From contig MPUH01000198.1 in the NCBI GenBank assembly GCA_001970955.1, positions 19,781 through 83,780 on the forward strand: a DNA stretch of 64,000 nucleotides, given 5' to 3'. The notes beneath the pieces are model-generated. The model was not told the origin of the DNA and ran no database searches. It saw only the letters and a program-made list of their open reading frames with translations. Below, one piece after another: positions 51,603 to 61,787 of this stretch (position 1 is its first letter; the number at the start of each line of letters is the position of its first letter). The DNA is from Stentor coeruleus (Eukaryota; Ciliophora; Heterotrichea; Heterotrichida; Stentoridae). The position numbers were made by a program, and so were the translations under genes.

Positions 51603-52292
51603 TTATTTAGCTTTGTTTTCATATGCGTTATCATCAGTAAGAGTTGGAAGTTCATTCAATGTAAAATCGCGAATTAAAATTTTGCAGGGTTTAATTTCCT
51701 TTTTGTTTTTAATCTCAATTTCTCCTTGTACTTCTTTTATTTCAACAGCTATAACTATAGTTGAAGAGGTAGGATAATTTGTAAGTGAACTTTCTGATAT
51801 AGTCATGATGCTTCCACAAGGCCCTTCAATTTCAAGGTATTTATAACACCTCCAAATAAAGAACAAAAAAAAGCAATCTAGAAGAATGCCAGCTGCTGAT
51901 ATGCTTATAATTATAATGATTGATGAGAATGAAGTTTCATTCATATAGCCTGTTATAGATACACTTGGAGCTTCCAAAATCCATAAAATTGTCACAAATC
52001 TTTTAACATAGAAATGAAGCTTTATCATGCTTTTTTCTATAGGCTGCTCATCTAGTATGACATATGCGATAATCCCGATGATACAGGAAGGCATGAAACA
52101 GATAAACACTGATTAGGTCTTACAGATAATATTGTTGATATAAATTATATAAGTTGTGTCGGAGACGTATGGAGCAAAGATAAGCATAGCTATAAATGTT
52201 TGACGGGAAAAGTCAAAAAGAACTGAAAACTTCGAAATTGATATCAAGAAATCCCTGTATAGGTTTTACTTGTTATTAGATTCTTTTTCCAT
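51603..52292 (-). CDS. Multi-pass membrane protein with two 15-nt introns, 219 aa
   Basis: Exons 52270-52292, 52124-52254 and 51603-52108 join across two 15-nt introns ending in CAG: GTAAAACCTATACAG (52255-52269, phase 2) and GTAAGACCTAATCAG (52109-52123, phase 1). The product begins MEKESNNKDFLISISKF. It has about four hydrophobic segments (FIAMLIFAPYV, LFICFMPSCIIGIIAYVIL, FVTILWILEAPSVSI, SIIIIISISAAGILLDCFFL), then a polar Glu/Lys-rich cytoplasmic tail of about 70 residues. No family recognised; size and topology fit a tetraspan protein. These are the only CAG-ending introns seen in this window. Confidence 0.75.
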
Positions 52293-52717
52293 ATTTATAG
52301 GCTTAAAAAAATACTATATTATTGCTATGCACGAAGTTATATGAATGAGTATTTATTATACAAGATAAAATATAAAGTGTATTCACTTATCTTAAGTTTT
52401 TCTCTCTGTGTATTGTTATGAAAAGTTTTATTTCCATACAATTCTATAAAATTTTATATTTAAAGATTTATAACTATGAATTCTTAATTTAAATAGCCCA
52501 ATTATATTTTAATATCCAATCACTACGTTCTTAAAACATTTTCCTCAATGATTACAATAATAATTTCAACAAACCGACAAATATTTATTTATGGTTTAAT
52601 TAAAAATCTTAAATTTCCTCATCAATCATCTACTCAGATAAGCATAAACCATATAAAAATCTCATCTCCAAAAAAAAAATTTACCTTATAAAAAAATTGT
52701 TCTAATTATTTTATTAA

Positions 52718-53626
52718 CTACCAAGCTGGGACATTAACATCATTAAAATACTGATGCGCTAAAGCTTCCTTTGCTGTAATTCTCGCAGCAGGGTCATAAT
52801 TAAGCATTCTCTGTAACAGGTCTAATCCAGCTACATCCACATTATGAAGGCAGGTCCTCAAATTTGTAGCAGACCAATTGGGGAATGTTCTTTTATAATC
52901 TCTAAGTTTTGAAACCCCAGGCCACATTTTCTCATTAGGTGTTCCTAATATGCGAAATATTTTATAAAGTTGATCGATTTCTGAATCCCCTACAAAGAAT
53001 GGGGATTTTGTTAAAAGCTCTAAGAATATAGTTCCTAATGACCATACATCTAAAGCTGAAGAATATTCTAATGTACCTAATAATATTTCTGGAGCTCTAT
53101 ACCATAGAGTAACAACTTCATGAGTATATGGTCGTAATGGTATTTGATAAGTTCTTGCAAGGCCAAAGTCAGCTAATTTCACACAGCCATTCTTTGTTAT
53201 TAAAATATTCTGAGGCTTTAAATCCCTATGAAGAATCCTTTTTGAGTGTAAATACGCAACTGCTTGGACTAGTTGATATAAAAGACTCTTGATAATTTTT
53301 GCATCGACAAATTGATCTTTAGGAATCGAGTCTAGAAATTGTTTTAAGTCTTGATCAACATACTCGAATACCAGATATAATTTATCATCACTTGCAACAA
53401 CATCACGTAAATCAACAATATTAGGGTTTTGTAGTTCCCTTAATATGCAAATTTCTCTTATCGCTGTAGATGGGATACCTTCAGGTTCAACGTCAAGGAG
53501 AATTTTTTTCAAAGCACAGAAATCATTTCGAACCTTGTCTTTAGCTTTATAAACTACTCCATATGTCCCAGTACCTATTTTCTCGATTTTCTCATAGCGA
53601 TCTGCAGTGGACTCTCCAAAATTCAT
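52718..53626 (-). CDS. Cyclin-dependent kinase, CDK1/2 type, 302 aa
   Basis: Complete Ser/Thr kinase. Gly-loop GTGTYG at 18-23, where T21/Y22 correspond to the inhibitory T14/Y15 of CDK1; catalytic Lys in CALKKI; a canonical PSTAIRE helix at 52-58 for cyclin binding; [15 protein letters not shown]-loop [14 protein letters not shown] with the activating Thr; and the CMGC-type [15 protein letters not shown]. This is the cell-cycle CDK signature. CDK1 and CDK2 cannot be separated by eye. Intronless, TAA stop. It is transcribed divergently from the Ras-like gene with 139 bp between the starts, so they may share a promoter region. Confidence 0.93.
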   Translation of the reverse strand: MNFGESTADRYEKIEKIGTGTYGVVYKAKDKVRNDFCALKKILLDVEPEGIPSTAIREICILRELQNPNIVDLRDVVASDDKLYLVFEYVDQDLKQFLDSIPKDQFVDAKIIKSLLYQLVQAVAYLHSKRILHRDLKPQNILITKNGCVKLADFGLARTYQIPLRPYTHEVVTLWYRAPEILLGTLEYSSALDVWSLGTIFLELLTKSPFFVGDSEIDQLYKIFRILGTPNEKMWPGVSKLRDYKRTFPNWSATNLRTCLHNVDVAGLDLLQRMLNYDPAARITAKEALAHQYFNDVNVPAW

Positions 53627-53765
53627 TTAAATATGGCGGCAAAGTCTTTCTTCCTTTATAACCTTATATCATTAGACTTACAATATTAAAACCTAACTTT
53701 TTTCCTAACTTTTTTATACAATTTTATAGTAAAATTATGAAAACATAATATGGTTATTGTAATAA

Positions 53766-55260
53766 ATGGCAACAATATTAAAAGGTATTGTATGTGGGGA
53801 TAAAAAAACAGGTAAAACTAGTTTGATGAATTTATTAGGTGAAAGGACACAAGGGAAATCATATGATATTGAACTTAAAGATCCAACAAGCCAATCACAG
53901 ATCAGGTTTTGTATAGATGAAACTATGGAAATATCTAAAAAGTTTAAACCTGTGTGCGTTTTTTTAGTATATTCTTTAGCTTCAAATGATACTTTTGAAT
54001 CTATAAAGGAAAAATGGTTTCCTTTAGTTCAATCATCTATAAACCTAACCAGTTCTTTTATTATTATTGTTGGAACACATAGTGATTGTATTGAAAGGGA
54101 GGTTGAAAGCTGTGATGCTGAAGAATTCGCTGCTGGAAGTGGGGCTTTTCATATGGAAGTTTCATGTAAAAGTAAAAGAAATATTGAGTTGATGTTGAAG
54201 CTTTTAAGGATCAGAGCTTTTTATTTGATTAAAAAACATCCTGAACTGAAGTTTTGTGAAGAGGAAACATCGGCTAGTCCATTTACTAGTATTAATACAA
54301 GCAATTCGTTATCTCATGATATCCCTTTACCTTATAAAGATTTTAATAGTTTGCAGTTGAAAAGGCATCAGGCTGAAGAAGCGGAAAGAAGGGAACTGAT
54401 TGAGTCTAGATTTGAAGAATCTTTAGACAGATATAGGAAAACTAATGGGTCTGAAGATAAAAATATGAGTTTTGCTGATATGATTGACTATGACGAGCTT
54501 TCTGAAGACTCTTTAAATGAACAAATCGAAGAAATCGATATTGATACACTTGGCAGTCCTTCATGGCAACAAAAAGTCCCACATTTATCCATCCACTCAA
54601 AAANCGACGAGCTTTCTGAAGACTCTTTAAATGAACAAATCGAAGAAATCGACATTGATACACTTGGCAGTCCTTCATGGCAACAAAAAGTCCCACATTT
54701 ATCCATCCACTCAAAAAACTCATCAAGTGGCTTTCCACAAACTGAACGTAGTCATGAGTCTCATAATGCATTTTTATCTAGCGGGAGTNAACTCATCAAG
54801 TGGCTTTCCACAAACTGAACGTAGTCATGAGTCTCATAATGCATTTTTATCTAGCGGGAGTTCAACAGAAAGAAATCGTAAAGACCCACTTCTTTTATTA
54901 GAAATCCAATTAGAAAAATCTATAAAAAAAGTTGAAGTCTTCAAAGATGACACATCTTTTACTATAGCCGAAAGAGTACTTGGACCTATTGACCCTCAGA
55001 TTCTAGAAAAACTTAGTGATATTATAGAAAAAGCTATAAACGATTATATATCTCAAGTACGATTATTATCAATAAAAAAACCTTTGTATAAAGTTAAAAT
55101 TGCTATTGGGAGCAAAAGTGGGGAAATTGTAGTCCATGATGAAGACTCACTTGAAAATGTAGCAAGAGATTATGTTAAAAATAATAATATACCAAAACAA
55201 TATGAACAACAGATATTAAAATTACTTATAGAAGCAGGGGAAAAATTCTATTCGCAATGA
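53766..55260 (+). CDS. Ras-like GTPase domain fused to a C-terminal ciliate-type domain (broken by two assembly duplications), ~435 aa
   Basis: N-terminal ~165 residues: divergent small GTPase with P-loop GDKKTGKTS (11-19) and VGTHSD in place of NKxD; the DxxG switch II is not evident. A polar linker (SEDSLNEQIEEIDIDTLG) leads to a C-terminal region (FKDDTSFTIAERVLG, YKVKIAIGSKSGEIVVHDED, YVKNNNIPKQYEQQILKLL) that resembles the beta-rich modules with an acidic 'DED' turn seen in many ciliate proteins. N at 54604 and N at 54789 are each preceded and followed by the same sequence (112 and 72 bp). Removing 54604-54717 and 54789-54861 restores a single 435-codon product ending in TGA. This is therefore very probably an intact gene mis-assembled here. 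Confidence 0.75.
54492..54717. repeat. 112-bp direct repeat flanking a single N (54604), in coding sequence
   Basis: 54492-54603 and 54606-54717 are the same apart from one T/C difference. Both encode the acidic linker ELSEDSLNEQIEEIDIDTLG. Consistent with unmerged contig ends. Confidence 0.9.
54717..54861. repeat. 72-bp direct repeat flanking a single N (54789), in coding sequence
   Basis: 54717-54788 and 54790-54861 are identical. With the N, the extra 73 nt shift the frame and create the false stop near 54818. Confidence 0.9.
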
Positions 55261-55639
55261 TTTTAATTAATAATTTAATTTTTGTCTTAATACTTTAGTT
55301 ATTTTTTTTTCCTGTGAGATTTTTATATGAAAATCAGTTTTTATGAGCGGCTTTTGAGGATGATGCATTTATATTGTTACCCTTGATTTCAACAAGAAAT
55401 TTGTATAGTAAAAGCAATGCCTTACAATGAAAACAAAAAGCAGAAACATTAATAGTTGAAAATAAAGTTTATAAAAAAAGTAGTCTTTACTTCCTATACA
55501 AATACACACACTCTATGCTTAGCTATGAATAACTATAAAAACATATATAAAATCATAATTATATAATAAATTTATAAGCATATTTTTCATAATCTCGATA
55601 TTCCAAATATGTTTAACCTTATATACTAATATTCACCCA

Positions 55640-56213
55640 ATGATATCACTCACAGCTAATATTATCAACTCATTACTATAAGCCAAGCATACAATCTCGA
55701 TATTTCCACATCTCCTCTCATTTAAATTTCACATACTCAGCACAGATTTCTTTAGCATCCAATAAAGTTGCTTTTAAATTATTCATCTGATAAATCATGC
55801 TTTAAGCCAAAACTAAAACATATATCCCATAAACAGCACATATAAACATAAAAATATATTTTTAGCTGATTTCTCAGTAGTAATTCTGGGTATTTTTCAC
55901 TAAGCCTGGAAATACAAAATTTTATCTAAAGAAATCTTAGATTCAATTATCTTGAAGAAAATCTGACCTTTCCAAGACTATTTGCAATAATTATTAAGTT
56001 TCTATGCCTGTTTATCTAAAAAATTCATAACTATAGTTCTTCCTAAAAATTTCCCTGTAAGTTTTGACACATCATCGAATTTATCTATGAATACTAAATA
56101 TATTTGATTAAATTCACTTTCTCTTCTTGAAAATACCCAAGAAGTTTCGGTAATGAAAAAAAATTGAAATAAATCATCATGACCATATAGAAAAGATCTA
56201 ATTTAGATATGAA
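55640..56213 (-). pseudogene. Decayed gene, unknown family
   Basis: Minus strand from 56213 reads a long coding-like stretch (FLYGHDDLFQ, FITETSWVFSRRESEFNQIY, VFIDKFDDVSKLTGKFLGRT) to a TAG. It continues in the same frame past two more stops (SWKGQIFFKIIESKISLDKI) to 55900, then a hydrophobic piece (NIFLCLYVLFMGYMF). A shifted frame (MNNLKATLLDAKEICAEY) with three more stops follows. No tiny introns remove the stops. The remaining 55261-55639 is AT-rich with nothing seen. Confidence 0.45.
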
Positions 56214-56326
56214 AAAGATTTTTCTTCATATTTGTTTAGCTTATTTTTAGTTTTAATGAAGTTGCATATATAAAAAGTGAAAGGTTCTACTAAAGTTAAA
56301 GTTTATATAGTTATGGTAATTGCAGT

Positions 56327-56659
56327 TTAAGCTAATGTGCTTAGAAAAATATCCTCAGTAAATGTTTCTATAAAGTTCGAATCAACACAATCATTACTGT
56401 AGAAATTATTTTCTGCTGCAACAATCTCTTCATATTGGGTTTCTTTATCTACCCTAAGTGGAGTTTACATTTGAGGTAGACTATAAATTTTAGTCCTTGA
56501 TGATGGTAATTTAACTTTTTGATAATGTGATCGGCACTGCGCTGATGTTCTAGTACCAATATACTCTGCGATTTGTTTCCAAGTTAAATTAAGCTTCAAG
56601 GCGTATTGGAATTTCAGTTGTTCGTTGCGTGTCCATCTTCCGAGGTTTTTAGAATCCAT
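56327..56659 (-). CDS. Single-repeat Myb/SANT protein, 105 aa
   Basis: Exons 56469-56659 and 56327-56453 join across a 15-nt intron (56454-56468, GTAAACTCCACTTAG, phase 2) to give 105 aa. Residues 7-52 form one Myb/SANT repeat (GRWTRNEQLKFQYALK, LTWKQIAEYIGTRTSAQCRS, HYQKVK). The final helix resembles the SHAQKYF class of single-Myb DNA-binding proteins found in plants and protists. The acidic C-terminal ~45 residues (YEEIVAAENNFYSN, FIETFTEDIF) could serve as an activation region. Probably a nuclear DNA-binding factor; targets unknown. Confidence 0.8.
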
Positions 56660-57314
56660 TAAGATTATTATATATGTGTAATAGAATAAACCATTAAAAT
56701 TATTTGCTTATGTATGTTATTATAAAGTGCATATTTCATTTTATATACTTAAATTAGTAGGAGCTATACAAAAATTTTCTTTAAAGATTTCAATATATGA
56801 AGTTGGGCAGTTTTAATGTTTATTAACTCGATACAAAAAGCCTATTTTTAGTGTTATTTGTTGTTTAATTTGAATAAAACTTTCAAGTCCATGTAAAAAA
56901 CTTACTATATACAATTTAGTTTGTATATAAGTATTATTTTTTGTTCATGATAAACTTTGTTTTATGTTTTTGATGCTAAGCACTAAAAATTCATGATAAT
57001 AGTTTTATCATATTCTGCATATGTTGCTATATCATAAAAAGGATTTCTTATATGTTTGAGGCTTGTTTCTGGGAAAAATTTATTGAAATACTATGTATCT
57101 TCTTCGTATCTTATACTAATTTTTATATTTTTTAATCAAAAGGCAAATTTAAGATGCTTAGTTTTTCACTGAGGTGTTATTTTTAAATGATCTACCTTAT
57201 GCTAGCTTTTCTGATGTTGTAAATCATTTTATAACTTGGTTAAATTTTTGAATTTACTTAGAAAAATATACTTCATAAAAATTATTAAACATATTTGATA
57301 AAGATGTTATTAAA

Positions 57315-57408
57315 TATTTTGTTTCTTGGAACACTGATTTTGATTGTTTACAACATTAGAGTATTTTGTTTCTTGGAACACTGATTTTGATTGTTTACAA
57401 CATTAGAG
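57315..57408. repeat. Perfect 47-bp tandem duplication
   Basis: 57315-57361 is repeated at 57362-57408 without spacer. Non-coding. Confidence 0.9.
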
Positions 57409-57882
57409 TATATAAGTTTATAAAGGTAAATGGAAATTATTTAAAATATAAGACAATATGAAAGAATAGTTTTATATAAATATGTATTACTTAGTATAAT
57501 TTTTTATAGTTTTTAGTAATTTAGATGATATAGATCTATGTATAATATTTTAATTAACTTAAAATTTTTTGGTTTTTCGATATATAAACAAGAATTTTTT
57601 ATTTGATAATAAGTAATAAGATTTGAGCTTAGTTAGAATAGGTCTTCAAAAAAAAAGCATAGGATTATTATTTATTTAGCAAAACCTTTAATAAAAATTA
57701 TATTCAGATATTCGATTGACGTTCAAAAACCCCAAAACTCTAAATTTCTTCGAAAAAAAAAATCAACTTTTTATTAGTAAGTATTGAACTAGAGTTTAGG
57801 TAATTTTTATTGATAGACAAAGTCAATTTATCTTAATTATTATAGATTATTTTACGATATAAACGAAAAACTATGATTTTTC

Positions 57883-57991
57883 ACTATATTTTGTATTATA
57901 TTCTTATATAATAAAACTTAAAATTCTAAGTCTGTATACTATATTTTGTATTATATTCTTATATAATAAAACTTAAAATTCTAAGTCTGTA
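57883..57991. repeat. 54-bp tandem duplication (period 55)
   Basis: The block starting at 57883 recurs at 57938 and matches through 57991. Non-coding. Confidence 0.9.
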
Positions 57992-58986
57992 ATCTAAACT
58001 TTAGATTCATTATCAATATATTTATTTACTCTATCAATAAGAAAAATTATAATAATAATAGAAGAATTTAAAGGTTTTGTAGTTTGTACAGTACAATTAT
58101 TAGTTCTTCTAACAAATGATATTACACTATATTTTTTATAAAGCATTTACCTATTTTATATATATGAATTTTAGTACATGATAATTTTTTACAATAAGCT
58201 TAATTGACCAAAACCTGCTTTCTCTTATTTCCTAATAATTTATCTTAAAAATACTTATGTTTAATAAAAAACCGAAGTATTTAAGAAATTTTTATCTTAA
58301 TAATATTATTCTTATAAGTTGTTAATGTAATTTTAAATCAAGACAAAGTTTTTTTTTCAGTAGAAATTGCTAGGTTGATTCTTGATTTTACTTCTTTTGA
58401 ATACTAGTAAAAAAAAGTTTTGAATTGTTGTGAAAAATATGATTTTTTTGATTTCACATATACAGTTTAAACCTTGTAAACAAATTATGATAAAGTGTTG
58501 GGATTGTGTATTGAGACATAAAGTTAATCTATTTTTATAATAAAGAAATTATATGATCTTTTAAGATTTTTGAGTGTTTCAGTTCTGAAAATTTATTTGT
58601 AGTTTAGAAATTTTATTAGATTGATTAAGATTTTTTTTTAAAATATGTGTATGGTAATTTTTTATTCATTAATCCTTTCTAGAGATAAAGAATTTCATTA
58701 GGAGGTATAATATCATGGTTTGCCATATAGCAAATATCTATTACTAATATTTACAGTCATTTTGTTTTAGTTTTTCATATTTGAATCATTTATGCTTTAT
58801 GGCTAATTCGAGAACTTCAAGCTTTTAGTTTCATTTTTGGTTGAAGACTCCAGCAAAAACCGAATTAACTGCCAGTAAGAGGTTAAAATAAATTCTCTAC
58901 AATCAGTATGATGCTAGTTTTAGCTTTAATATATCATCCAGCTACACATCAAATTATTATTTCCATTATTACCTATAACATTAAAA

Positions 58987-60069
58987 ATGGAATCACCTTT
59001 TGTTGACCTTACAGAAGGATCAGGGCGAGGTTCCGCATCAATGGACCTAAACATATTTGAAGCTAATCCACTAGAATCAAACAATGAACGGACTAAAGAA
59101 GTAGTCGAACAGCAAATATTCATGCTTTTAGATTCATCTTTTTGGGACCTTCCTAATATACCTTATGATAAGATTTCACATGGCTTCGAAGAAATCAACC
59201 ATTTCCTAACTCTTCACGCAATCTCAGAAAACCATAACCTTTGCGAATTCATCAAGCAGGGCCTTCGTCAAGCTGTCCGTGAATATAACTGGAAAGAATC
59301 TCTCTATAAAAGCATGCTCAAGTCTTGGAATTTTTTAGGTTTAGATGTAGAATCTACAAAGCCCAATGAACTCCACTCAAAAATAGAAGACATAGTCAAA
59401 AATTTCTATTCAGAATTCGGCAAACTTTTACACCTTTTCAATGAAGGTCTGTTGAACTGCCCATTAAGATTTTCTCTTTTTCCAGCAGTGACTGTTTTTG
59501 AAGGTTTTTTTAAAGAGATTCTCCAAGATCTTAAAAATCAAACCACAAGGAAAAAAATCCAGTTAAAACTATGTCCTGGTGTTGAGCCTCCACAGATAAA
59601 AAGGATACAAAGACAATATTTCAAAGTAATAAAAAAGCCATATACAGAATGGAATACTTATAGTAAACAAGAAGTTGTTGAAATTGAACAAGAGCCTTCT
59701 TGTATTATGGTCCCATTACTTCATAGATTAATGAATTACACAAGTCAAGCTAAAACTCATGTTTTATCATATTTCGCCCCAACAGGCTGGGAAGTAACAC
59801 GTATATCAGCTCATATTATTGAAGGGAATTATAAAACAGCAGTTATAAAAAGGACAGCTTGTAGGCAGAATAAAGGATTAGCTGAAGTTGAAATCACATA
59901 TCCTAGAATCACTAGAGATCATATATGGTGTAAAGTACAATTGGAAGGAGTTTTATCAAAGAAAAGCGTACAAGAAATCAAAATCCCTGAGTTTAAAACC
60001 GTTATTGTCACAGTTGATGAAGATGGAGAACATGAATTACCTTCTGAGCTCTTACAAGAAATTGATTAA
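58987..60069 (+). CDS. Unrecognised soluble protein, 360 aa
   Basis: ATG to TAA, intronless. The N-terminus is acidic and Gly/Ser-rich (VDLTEGSGRGSASMD). A helical middle (~35-190) with aromatic-rich stretches (SFWDLPNIPYDKISHGFEEI) follows, then a basic segment (IKRIQRQYFKVIKKPYTEW) and a likely beta-rich C-terminal third (GWEVTRISAHIIEGNYKTAV, GLAEVEITYPRITRDHIW) ending acidic. No membrane span, signal peptide or catalytic motif is apparent. Length and composition are those of a genuine gene; function unknown. The next gene begins 61 bp downstream on the same strand. Confidence 0.75.
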   Translation: MESPFVDLTEGSGRGSASMDLNIFEANPLESNNERTKEVVEQQIFMLLDSSFWDLPNIPYDKISHGFEEINHFLTLHAISENHNLCEFIKQGLRQAVREYNWKESLYKSMLKSWNFLGLDVESTKPNELHSKIEDIVKNFYSEFGKLLHLFNEGLLNCPLRFSLFPAVTVFEGFFKEILQDLKNQTTRKKIQLKLCPGVEPPQIKRIQRQYFKVIKKPYTEWNTYSKQEVVEIEQEPSCIMVPLLHRLMNYTSQAKTHVLSYFAPTGWEVTRISAHIIEGNYKTAVIKRTACRQNKGLAEVEITYPRITRDHIWCKVQLEGVLSKKSVQEIKIPEFKTVIVTVDEDGEHELPSELLQEID

Positions 60070-60130
60070 TCTTTAGTTTAATATTTAAGGTGTGAGAAGT
60101 TTAGGATTAAAAATTAAATTTAAATAATAA

Positions 60131-60565
60131 ATGGAAGACAAACTCTCTATAGGGATTGAATATGGATTTTTAGGAATGGCTGTAAGGATCATGTAGGTAA
60201 TTTCAAGTTTTACATGTTTAGTGAGGACTGACTTCAATTTCGCATTTGCCCTTTTGTGTTATTATTTGTGGTATTCAGCTAAAGATGAACAAAGAGAACC
60301 AATTGGCAAGAAACTTATACTTTTGAATATTGCCCTTCTGATTTTGGACTTGATTTGGCTTTTGGCTGTAGGAGGCTCATGGTCATCTTATGATATTCTT
60401 GGCAAATATTCAGGGATCCATAGTTTTGCTTTGACACTCTCATGGATTAATTGGCTTCTTAGAGTAGGCATTCTAGCAGCTCTTGCAATGATATTTAAGA
60501 ATGTCCTTAAAGAACCAAAATCTTTGATAAGCGGGGAAGTTTATGATATGAACCCGGTAAGTTAA
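60131..60565 (+). CDS. Small tetraspan protein, possibly AGTRAP-like, 139 aa
   Basis: A 15-nt intron at 60182-60196 (GTAAGGATCATGTAG, phase 0) joins a short first exon (MEDKLSIGIEYGFLGMA) to the rest, giving 139 aa. There are about four hydrophobic spans: GFLGMAVISSFTCL, FNFAFALLCYYLWYSA, LILLNIALLILDLIWLLAV and LSWINWLLRVGILAALAMIF. Size, topology and the LDLIW/GIHSFALTLSWINWLLR region recall angiotensin-receptor-associated-protein-like small membrane proteins, but the resemblance is weak and the name is only a suggestion. TAA stop. Confidence 0.7.
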
Positions 60566-60795
60566 ATAGTTAAGTAAATGATCATAGTTAAAGTTTTATA
60601 TAAAAATAGTTTAAATATTCTTCTTATAAAAGCGTTTAAATAATTCAAAAGTTTGTATCAGGCTAATCAAAAAATCATATAAGATTAATATCAACAAAAA
60701 AAATTCAAAGTAAAAAAAGACTGAAAATATCAAAATATAAAATCATTGCAATATTATATTAGAAAAGTAGGAATAATCAATAATCCTAATATAAA

Positions 60796-61401
60796 ATGCT
60801 AATTATACTAAGTCATAATAACAAAAAATGTATGAATTATATTAAAAATATGCAGGTCGACTTGGAAGATTTATGGAACAGACTTGGAGCAGTAATAAAG
60901 AAAAGACGAATTCTTCTTCTTGGACTCAGGGGTGCAGGTAAATCATCAATATTAAGGAAAATGCTCCCAGGCAAAGTTACAACAGAAACTCCAGTACAAG
61001 GAGTTTTAGTAGAAAAAATAAGTAAAAAGAATGTGATATTTACTTCATGGAATTTACCTTGTGAGCATTTAACAAGTGAATCATTTTCTAAATACTTCAA
61101 AAAAATTAATGGGTTGATTTTTGTTGTGGACTCAATTGACAGAAATAGTATTGAAGTTGCCCGTGATGAATTGCGTGCACTTTTAAAGCATCCTGACCTT
61201 GCTGAATGCTATTTACTAGTATTTGCAAATAAACAAGAAAGTATGAGTGCTCTTGGGATTGGTGAAATGACGGAAATGTTAGGTTTGAATAATATAAGAT
61301 ATAGACATTGGTATATACAGGCGTTATGCACTACAACTGGAGATGGGTTGAGGGATGGGTTGATGTGGATAGCTTCAATGATTCGTCCTGGACACCATTA
61401 G
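60796..61401 (+). CDS. Divergent Arf-like GTPase, 201 aa (or 183 aa from the third ATG)
   Basis: Arf-family layout: DLEDLWNRLGAVIKKRRILL leads to a P-loop GLRGAGKSS, then KYFKKINGLIFVVDSIDRNS (the Arf YYxNTxGLIFVVDSxDR block), LLVFANKQES for guanine recognition (NKxD with Glu in place of Asp), and YIQALCTTTGDGLRDGLMWI. The WDVGGQ switch II motif is replaced by SWNLPCEH, so the catalytic Gln is missing and GTP hydrolysis should be impaired. There is no Gly at position 2 for myristoylation from any of the three ATGs (60796, 60832, 60850). By comparison with Arf N-termini 60850 is the likeliest true start. TAG stop. Confidence 0.8.
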   Translation: MLIILSHNNKKCMNYIKNMQVDLEDLWNRLGAVIKKRRILLLGLRGAGKSSILRKMLPGKVTTETPVQGVLVEKISKKNVIFTSWNLPCEHLTSESFSKYFKKINGLIFVVDSIDRNSIEVARDELRALLKHPDLAECYLLVFANKQESMSALGIGEMTEMLGLNNIRYRHWYIQALCTTTGDGLRDGLMWIASMIRPGHH

Positions 61402-61787
61402 ATAAGGAAATTAATAGTTAGGGTATTAAAAATAGGGTTTTTAAATATGAAGAAGGTTAGGGTTAAATATGGGAAGTTATATTGTGTATGGTAATAGTTA
61501 AGGTTTTATAGAGAATATAATTTAATAAGAAGAGGTTTATAATATGATATTTATAAGTTTTTTTTTTTCTGATATATAGGCTAGGTATATAAAAGATAGG
61601 AAAAATGTTTAAGTATATTTAGGGTTTAAGTTAAAACCCTATACAAATTGTATATTATAATAAATGATCAACATTTTAGGAATTTTTTTATACTTTAATT
61701 CAAATTCATCAACTCAACATCATCAGCAATACTTTTAAACGTATCTAATTTTATTATATTATAAACAATAATAAATATTCTAAAAAA
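61402..61787. other. Intergenic, no gene seen
   Basis: AT-rich spacer between the Arf-like and 14-3-3-like genes, without repeats, open frames or recognisable signals. Confidence 0.5.

Larger units (their letters stand above)
56660..58986. other. 2.3-kb intergenic stretch with relics and two tandem duplications
   Basis: No intact gene. On the plus strand at about 56991-57185 a frame with one internal TAA and one TGA looks coding-like (FMIIVLSYSAYVAIS, GFLICLRLVSGKNLLKYYV, IFIFFNQKANLRCLVFH), a probable membrane-protein relic. The remainder is AT-rich. Confidence 0.45.
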
